From: an uncultured Bacilli bacterium | Lineage (GTDB): Bacteria; Bacillota_I; Bacilli_A; RF39; UBA660 | DNA: 10,613 bases | Assembly: GCA_910578745.1 (NCBI GenBank) | Contig: CAJTSN010000050.1 | Span: forward strand, 1 to 10,613 | Direction: 5' to 3' | Notes under the pieces: model-generated | Told to the model about the DNA's origin: nothing | Database searches by the model: none | What the model saw: the letters and a program-made list of their open reading frames with translations, nothing else | Shown here: positions 6,434 through 10,613 of the stretch, in pieces | Numbering within the stretch: position 1 is the first letter of the stretch | How the letters are laid out: every line of letters starts with the position of its first letter | Program-made: the position numbers and the translations under genes

Positions 6434-6462
6434 AGAATAACATATATCTTTTTTTTATTCAA
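6434..6462 (-). promoter_or_regulatory. Promoter of the LppM-like lipoprotein gene
   Basis: On the minus strand TTGAAT (6457-6462), a 17-base A-rich spacer and TATTCT (6434-6439) match the sigma-A layout with four of six bases in each box. The start codon lies 27 bases beyond the -10 box, leaving room for the GGAG ribosome site. Confidence 0.45.
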
Positions 6463-6545
6463 GAAAATTCCACCTATTCTTTACAAATAAAATACACAAC
6501 CTTTACAGAATTTTTTTATTTACAACCTTACTTTCTATTAAATAA

Positions 6546-7393
6546 TCATTGTTTTTTATAAATATAAATTTTATCTTTTCGAGAGGTCGATTTTCCAAGT
6601 AAACACTTTGCCGTATATTTCTTGCTTTTTAATAAGGCATCATAAAATTGACTCTGAAACGAATATGGATAATGATGAAGATAGGCAAAATAAAGAAGAC
6701 CTTCCTCTTTTACAAATTGACTTAACCTTTTTATTTGCTTTAAATAAGTTGTGTTTCTTTGATAAATATTTATATTAGAAAAATACATGACGTCATACTT
6801 CTTTGTTATTTTCTCGTGTAGTTCGTTTATGTCTGTATGAAGAAAAGAAATCGGTTCTGTTTCAAGTAATATTTGTTTTAATCGATTCTAATTTTCCTTT
6901 ATCAAATAAGGATTGGCCTCGATGATTTCTCTCTTAGAACATCCAAAATTTGTAATTAAATTTGATGTATAGATGGCATAGCCATCATGATAAGCCAAAT
7001 CATAAATATCTGCCCAAAATGTATATAATTCTTCATCAAAACAAGAACATATTTTTTTAAAAGAAGCGTAGGAGAAAATTTCCTCCAGACGATTTAATCC
7101 TAAAAAAGATAAGAATGTATCATAGTCCATTTGTTCGATAGCACATCTTTTTAAACAAATAAGAAATTTAGTTAAATAGTTAATATCAAATAAATCCACT
7201 GAAGTAGCACCATATAACAAGGCATTAAAATAGAAATCTCCACTTCCTGCTACTGACAATACTTCCTTATTTTCTAGGCTTTCCATATACCCACTCATAT
7301 TCTCATTTGTAAATAAGTAACACGTATCTATGGAATTAAACTTACCTTCCTACAACTATTATCAAAATATAAAGATTGTATCGCTTTTTCTAT
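6546..7393 (-). pseudogene. Decayed SAM-methyltransferase-like gene (internal TAG, lost start, frameshift)
   Basis: The main frame carries CYLFTNENMSGYM, then LENKEVLSVAGSGDFYFNAL with a glycine-rich SAM-binding-like loop, LFDINYLTKF as a motif II-like acidic strand, and YDVMYFSNI and an ending IYIYKKQ typical of a family of uncharacterised methyltransferase-like proteins in Bacillota. A TAG at 6888-6890 interrupts it, yet the same frame stays open for 33 codons to the next ATG and on to a TAA at 6546. The homology-like region also begins about 10 codons before the only in-frame ATG (7298), where no ribosome site exists. Further upstream a second frame reads EKAIQSLYFDNSCRK after a GAGGAAGGG site, with ATA where ATG is expected (7391-7393). 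So at least three lesions are suggested. The product is probably not made whole. Expression of two fragments is the alternative. Confidence 0.72.
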
Positions 7394-7423
7394 ACTATCC
7401 CTTCCTCATTCCTAGTGCTACTT

Positions 7424-7429
7424 ATTATA
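7424..7429 (-). promoter_or_regulatory. Relict -10 box upstream of the decayed gene
   Basis: TATAAT on the minus strand, followed 16 bases later by the Shine-Dalgarno-like GAGGAAGGG (7399-7407) and 5 bases after that by the ATA at 7391-7393. The spacing is right for a gene starting at 7393, which supports the idea that the true start was there. No good -35 box is visible. Confidence 0.45.
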
Positions 7430-7464
7430 CTACAAAGTTTAAATTTTAAAAGAAGTTCTTAGTT

Positions 7465-7525
7465 AAAAAAACTCGTTTTCCTTTTCAACTATCCTTAAAA
7501 AATAGTGATTGGGATTACGAGTTTT
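7465..7525 (-). terminator. Intrinsic terminator of the three-gene unit
   Basis: On the minus strand AAAACTCGT (7517-7525) pairs with ACGAGTTTT (7468-7476), and the T run continues to 7465. The 40-base loop can fold further (ATAGT with ACTAT). It lies directly after the stop at 7528. Confidence 0.65.
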
Positions 7526-7527
7526 AT

Positions 7528-8079
7528 TTAATAATTATATATTCCATGAATCTTACTTTCATCAATATCATTTAGCTTATCAAGTTTCCATTCCTCATCC
7601 ACCTTTGTAAGTGTCAGATTTAGTGTATATTTTACTTTGTCTTTGGCCTTTTCTAATTGCTCTAAACGATATTTATTAAATAAATTAACATCATAATTTC
7701 CGGTTGCATCATTAAACTCATTTGGATGTTCTTTTAAATAAGTATTTGCTTCTTCCATCACTTTTGAATAATCCTTTACTTCTATTTCAACTGTAACAGT
7801 TGCATTATCTCCATCAATTACCTCATCTTTAATTTCATAAGTTAATCCCTGATAATGTTTTTTCATAATATCTCTATACATTTTCTTATGTTCGTCTGTA
7901 AAGGAAGTTTCTCTATCTACTACAGCATCTAATTGTGTTAAAACATCACTATCTAACGTTTGATAATCATTGAAGAAATGTTCCACCTTCGTAGTTGGTG
8001 TATCTTTTGTTAATTTCGCACTACAAGAACATCCTGTTAAAAGCGTGATAATACAAAGAATTGATACTAGCTTTTTCAT
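7528..8079 (-). CDS. Small lipoprotein with NTF2-like-looking domain, 183 aa
   Basis: Predicted lipoprotein on the outer face of the membrane, function unknown. The signal peptide has Lys-Lys, a hydrophobic core and the lipobox LLTGC with Cys17 as the lipidated residue. After a short Thr-rich linker the mature part has a helical half (VEHFFNDYQTLDSDVLTQL and following), then strands alternating with helices (LTYEIKDEVIDGDNATVTVEIEV, then VKYTLNLTLTKVDEEWKLDKL). That pattern resembles the cone-shaped NTF2-like or DUF4878-type lipoproteins of Bacillota; this is a comparison by eye. A GGAGGA ribosome site lies 6-7 bases before the ATG. It follows the 212-residue gene after 49 bases with no terminator between, so it is probably the last gene of that unit, and a hairpin terminator follows it. 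Confidence 0.8.
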   Translation of the reverse strand: MKKLVSILCIITLLTGCSCSAKLTKDTPTTKVEHFFNDYQTLDSDVLTQLDAVVDRETSFTDEHKKMYRDIMKKHYQGLTYEIKDEVIDGDNATVTVEIEVKDYSKVMEEANTYLKEHPNEFNDATGNYDVNLFNKYRLEQLEKAKDKVKYTLNLTLTKVDEEWKLDKLNDIDESKIHGIYNY

Positions 8080-8128
8080 ATATTTCCTCCTCTTTTTCTA
8101 TTATTTTCCATATTCATATAAATATACA

Positions 8129-8767
8129 TTAAATCACGGTATTTGTTATTTTTAATAAATGATCTATCTTTTTAGAAAAATTAGAAAAATTTTCTTTTAA
8201 TTCTAAATTGATTTTATGAAGCATGACTTCTTTTTTCTCCTCCTTTTCATCAAAACATTCATAATAAATATATTTTAATTTTGATAAATTGTTTTCATTC
8301 ATCAACTTCTGCAACTCCAAATATAAACTTTTTTCAAAAGCAAGTTGTTTTCTCGTTTTAAAACAATTTGTTTCCCGTTTTTCTAGTTTTTGGTATTTTA
8401 AATCCCATAATGGTAGCAATGATGTCATATCGAGTGAAGAGTCCTCTTCATCTAACAATAAGTCACTAATATACATTTTTTTATCTTTCAACTTAAGAGC
8501 AAGGACTTTCCTAGAATCGGTTAGTAAACAAGCATAGCGAATGTTTTTCACTTTTCTACCTAAAAAAATTTCTGTTTGATTTTCAATTTTTTCAAGTTCT
8601 GACCTGTCTAATTCTATAGAATAATCTATAAAATCTCTAAGCACTTTTGTTTCTACCTTAAAAATAGGTATTTTCCTTATATGATCTAATCCATCACGTG
8701 TATTCCAATCATAAAAATCTATAAAATCCTCCTTAAAATTCAGTAAAATATCATAAACATAATTCAT
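8129..8767 (-). CDS. Conserved-looking cytoplasmic protein of unknown function, 212 aa
   Basis: No signal peptide or membrane segment; rich in charged residues. The opening MNYVYDILLNFKEDFIDFYDWN, then DHIRKIPIFKV, is distinctive. From memory it recalls DUF3603-type Bacillus proteins, which I cannot confirm. A central part (about 70-108) looks like beta strands (RYACLLTDSRKVLALKLKDKK), followed by the acidic loop LLLDEEDSSLD. The C-terminal half is helical and lysine/glutamate-rich, with possible coiled coil (about 127-212). The start overlaps the stop of the upstream small membrane protein in ATGA, so the two are translationally coupled. GGAAGGAG lies 11 bases upstream within the preceding gene. 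Coupling suggests a shared function, perhaps at the membrane. Confidence 0.75.
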   Translation of the reverse strand: MNYVYDILLNFKEDFIDFYDWNTRDGLDHIRKIPIFKVETKVLRDFIDYSIELDRSELEKIENQTEIFLGRKVKNIRYACLLTDSRKVLALKLKDKKMYISDLLLDEEDSSLDMTSLLPLWDLKYQKLEKRETNCFKTRKQLAFEKSLYLELQKLMNENNLSKLKYIYYECFDEKEEKKEVMLHKINLELKENFSNFSKKIDHLLKITNTVI

Positions 8768-8970
8768 TTTTTATAATTCTCCTTCCCGATTGAAATCCAA
8801 ATTAAAATAAAACCGAATACCAAGTTCCAACATTCTACTTTACTAATTATAAATTTTACATAATCTAAAAAATTATACCCTATTGTCATCAAATTTAGGT
8901 AACTTATTATATATAAAGAACCAATAAGTGCGAAACCAAAACCTGTTAAGAAAGGAACAATGTGTATCAT
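8764..8970 (-). CDS. Small two-helix membrane protein, 68 aa
   Basis: Unknown function. Two or three hydrophobic segments are visible: about residues 3-24 (IVPFLTGFGFALIGSLYII), a weaker stretch at about 25-36, and about 47-61 (CWNLVFGFILIWISIG), followed by a basic end (KENYKK). The ATG follows a GGTGG ribosome site. It is the first gene of a three-gene minus-strand unit and ends in TGA overlapping the next start as ATGA. That overlap is also good evidence that TGA is a stop codon in this organism. The gene lies divergent from uppP across an 86-bp gap that must hold both promoters. Confidence 0.72.
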   Translation of the reverse strand: MIHIVPFLTGFGFALIGSLYIISYLNLMTIGYNFLDYVKFIISKVECWNLVFGFILIWISIGKENYKK

Positions 8971-9033
8971 TTTACCACCTATTAAATTTTATTTTTATCT
9001 TTCGTTTTTATTTATTATTTTAAAAAGTTCGTG

Positions 9034-9039
9034 TATAAT
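9034..9039 (+). promoter_or_regulatory. -10 box of uppP
   Basis: A perfect TATAAT lies 17 bases before the uppP start codon. The region 17 bases further upstream is only T/A-rich, so no clear -35 box is seen. The AGGGTGA ribosome site (9045-9051) lies within the short leader. Confidence 0.5.
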
Positions 9040-9056
9040 TACAGTAGGGTGATTGT

Positions 9057-9869
9057 ATGAATTTTATTGATTTGATGAAATATGTATTTTTAGGTTTTAT
9101 TCAAGGATTGACAGAACCAATTCCTGTTTCATCGAGCGGACATCTTGTTATTTTTAAGACTTTATTACATGATAACGTATTAAATGATTTAAATTTTGAA
9201 ATTATTGTTAACTTTGGTAGTTTAATTGCGATATTACTTGTATTTAGAAAAGATTTAATGGAAATAATAAAGGATTTTTTTCTTTATATAAAAACAAAGG
9301 AAGAAAAATATTATACCAATTTTAGATATGCTTGGTTGATTGTTATTGGTTCTGTACCAGCAGGAATCGCAGGACTTTTATTAAAAGATAAAATTGAAAC
9401 TGTACTAGGAGGGGTCAAAATTGTTGGATTTGCACTCTTAGTTACTGCCTTATTCTTATTTTTAGTAAAAGATTATAAAGGAAAAAAAGAAGATGGAAAC
9501 ATTAGTGTTACAAATGCAATTATTATAGGATTATTTCAAGTGCTTGCTCTTTTCCCCGGTATTAGTCGAAGTGGCGCTACTTTAGTGGGAGGGATGCAAC
9601 AAGGTTTAAAAAGAGATGTGGCATTCAAATATTCATTTATGTTATATATTCCTATTAGTTTAGCCACTATGGTCTTAGGTGTAAAAGACTTAGTAGAAAC
9701 AAATATTAGTTCTACGATCTGGATATATTATATCGTTGGTGCCATTGTATCTTGTATAATCACTTATTTTAGTACAAAATGGTTTAAAGATGTAGTTAAA
9801 AATGGAAAATTAATGTACTTCGTTTGGTATTGTTTACTTGCTGGTATTTGTGTCATTTTATTTGTATAG
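9057..9869 (+). CDS. uppP: Undecaprenyl-diphosphatase (BacA/UppP family)
   Basis: Membrane enzyme that dephosphorylates undecaprenyl pyrophosphate released by wall polymerisation and so recycles the lipid carrier for peptidoglycan and other surface polymers. Extra activity gives resistance to bacitracin in related bacteria. The 270 residues match the family, with about eight hydrophobic helices. Catalytic motifs are intact: Q16-G-L-T-E20 followed by PVSSSGH (His29), and the second signature P167-G-I-S-R171-S-G-A, whose Arg is needed for activity. The ATG follows AGGGTGA by 5 bases and a TATAAT box lies just upstream. The gene is alone in its unit; a hairpin terminator begins in its stop codon. 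It is divergent from the small membrane-protein operon. Confidence 0.96.
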   Translation: MNFIDLMKYVFLGFIQGLTEPIPVSSSGHLVIFKTLLHDNVLNDLNFEIIVNFGSLIAILLVFRKDLMEIIKDFFLYIKTKEEKYYTNFRYAWLIVIGSVPAGIAGLLLKDKIETVLGGVKIVGFALLVTALFLFLVKDYKGKKEDGNISVTNAIIIGLFQVLALFPGISRSGATLVGGMQQGLKRDVAFKYSFMLYIPISLATMVLGVKDLVETNISSTIWIYYIVGAIVSCIITYFSTKWFKDVVKNGKLMYFVWYCLLAGICVILFV

Positions 9870-9888
9870 ACCCCTTGGGTCTTTTTTA
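9868..9888 (+). terminator. Intrinsic terminator of uppP
   Basis: AGACCC (9868-9873) pairs with GGGTCT (9877-9882) around a 3-base loop and is followed by a T run. The stem begins inside the uppP stop codon. Confidence 0.75.
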
Positions 9889-9894
9889 TATTAA

Positions 9895-9941
9895 ATATTA
9901 AAAAACTTAAGAATTTATTTTTTTCTTAAGTTTTTTAATAT
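9895..9941. terminator. Perfect 19-bp inverted repeat, bidirectional terminator
   Basis: ATATTAAAAAACTTAAGAA (9895-9913) is the exact inverted complement of 9923-9941, with a 9-base loop. A/T runs on both outer flanks make it usable as a terminator in both directions. It lies between convergent uppP and the minus-strand gene ending at 10037. Confidence 0.65.
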
Positions 9942-9953
9942 CGTAAAAATCCT

Positions 9954-10006
9954 TATAAATAGATGCATTATATCTCTCAAATAAGCAACATCTAAATCTA
10001 TTTATA
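9954..10006 (-). terminator. Hairpin downstream of the cysteine-rich protein gene
   Basis: TATAAATAGAT (9954-9964) pairs perfectly with ATCTATTTATA (9996-10006); an inner AGATG/CATCT pairing (9961-9965 with 9989-9993) is an alternative. On the minus strand a short T run follows. The stem is AT-only apart from one pair, so it is a weak terminator, with the 19-bp repeat behind it. Confidence 0.4.
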
Positions 10007-10036
10007 TTAATTATAGTACCTTTTTTCAATAAAAAC

Positions 10037-10613
10037 CTATCGATAAATGATGTAACCTGATAACTTATATGATGTTCCTTTAAGTTCTATTGGACTATTT
10101 ACAGATGTAACAAGATCTGTTCCACTGGAAAAGGTGACTTCTAGTTTTGAAGAATTAAGATAGTTATGAATCATATGAACATTATAATTTTCTCCTGTTC
10201 CACGAATTACATATCCATTAAGACCAACACGAAAACCATATCCATATCCTGCACTAAAATATCTTGCGGAAGTCGTCTTATCTGCTCCACCAGCTTCACT
10301 TTTCTGAGTAGATTCTCTTATACAAGCAGTACTAATACACTTTATATCTACGTTTATTCCTAAAATTTCTTTATAATTTAACTCTATATCTGCTGTTAAA
10401 TAGGTATTATTCTCTGAAGTATATTCTAGACATTCCTTTCCACAGCTTTTAGTCGTTACAGAGGAAGCTGAAAACCAACTATTTGGCTTACATTCTCCTG
10501 ATTTACGTGAACATGTTGCCTCTAAATCTTCAAATTCGTATACCTTCCAATACCCTTGACTCTCACACGTTGGACAGGTTGTTTCTCCTGTTCCATTTAC
10601 TCCTGCAATTGAC
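10037..10613 (-). CDS. C-terminal part of a cysteine-rich, probably secreted protein (partial)
   Basis: A frame open from the right edge of the window to a TAG at 10037-10039 encodes 191 residues; the N-terminus lies outside. I recognise no family. Eight cysteines fall in pairs: C13-P-T-C16, C34/C41, C57/C61 and C92/C97 (numbering from the first full codon), spaced like disulfide or metal pairs. The sequence is rich in Gly, Ser, Thr, Asn and Tyr, has few hydrophobic helices and ends in beta-like strands (residues about 125-190) with no anchor or sorting signal. This composition suggests an extracellular or surface protein, perhaps the end domain of a long one. The frame has no internal stop and consistent codon use, so it is real coding sequence despite the missing start. 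Confidence 0.75.
   Translation of the reverse strand, partial: SIAGVNGTGETTCPTCESQGYWKVYEFEDLEATCSRKSGECKPNSWFSASSVTTKSCGKECLEYTSENNTYLTADIELNYKEILGINVDIKCISTACIRESTQKSEAGGADKTTSARYFSAGYGYGFRVGLNGYVIRGTGENYNVHMIHNYLNSSKLEVTFSSGTDLVTSVNSPIELKGTSYKLSGYIIYR

Noticed and set aside
6888..6890. Amber codon read as pyrrolysine or another amino acid
   Set aside because: TAG ends several intact genes here directly before terminators or next starts, and the same gene has other lesions at its 5' end, so decay is simpler.
10166..10363. 65-codon plus-strand frame rich in Ser, Thr and Ile
   Set aside because: It is antisense to the continuous minus-strand frame of the cysteine-rich protein and has no ribosome site.

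Overview
The window is AT-rich, uses Shine-Dalgarno sites of the GGAGG/AGGTGA type and ends genes with TAA, TAG and TGA. One TGA sits in an ATGA start/stop overlap, so the standard bacterial code (table 11) applies rather than the Mycoplasma code. With uppP, a D,D-carboxypeptidase with spmA/spmB, and lipobox lipoproteins, this points to a walled, low-GC Gram-positive bacterium (Bacillota, perhaps a gut lineage of the Erysipelotrichales or RF39 kind). The lineage is an inference from gene content and composition only.

Left part (1-2262): gene-poor and structure-rich. It holds an orphan 119-residue protein (491-850) behind a good sigma-A-type promoter, a GNAT acetyltransferase (1345-1911), and about 1.2 kb of DNA without recognisable genes. 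That DNA contains tandem TTCGAA repeats, a cluster of competing hairpins (894-968) built like an attenuator, and a 181-bp segment bounded by 16-bp inverted repeats (1016-1196) that looks like a small non-autonomous element. This part looks accessory.

Middle part (2263-6406, minus strand): two transcription units. A lipoprotein with an LppM-like ectodomain, one membrane segment and a long Q/N-rich tail (4880-6406) ends at a clear intrinsic terminator. Immediately after it starts dacB-spmA-spmB plus a small membrane-anchored charged protein. The first three overlap or abut and reproduce the Bacillus operon for spore cortex modification and core dehydration.

Next (6546-8970, minus strand): a decayed gene of a SAM-methyltransferase-like family, with no usable start, an apparent early frameshift and an internal in-frame TAG. 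Beyond it lies a three-gene unit made of a small membrane protein, a 212-residue unknown protein translationally coupled to it, and a small lipoprotein, closed by a terminator.

Right part (8971-10613): uppP on the plus strand, which recycles undecaprenyl pyrophosphate for wall synthesis, converges on the C-terminal 191 residues of a cysteine-rich, probably secreted protein whose start lies beyond the window. A terminator hairpin and a perfect 19-bp inverted repeat separate them. I found no rRNA, tRNA, CRISPR array, complete insertion sequence or recognisable defence system.
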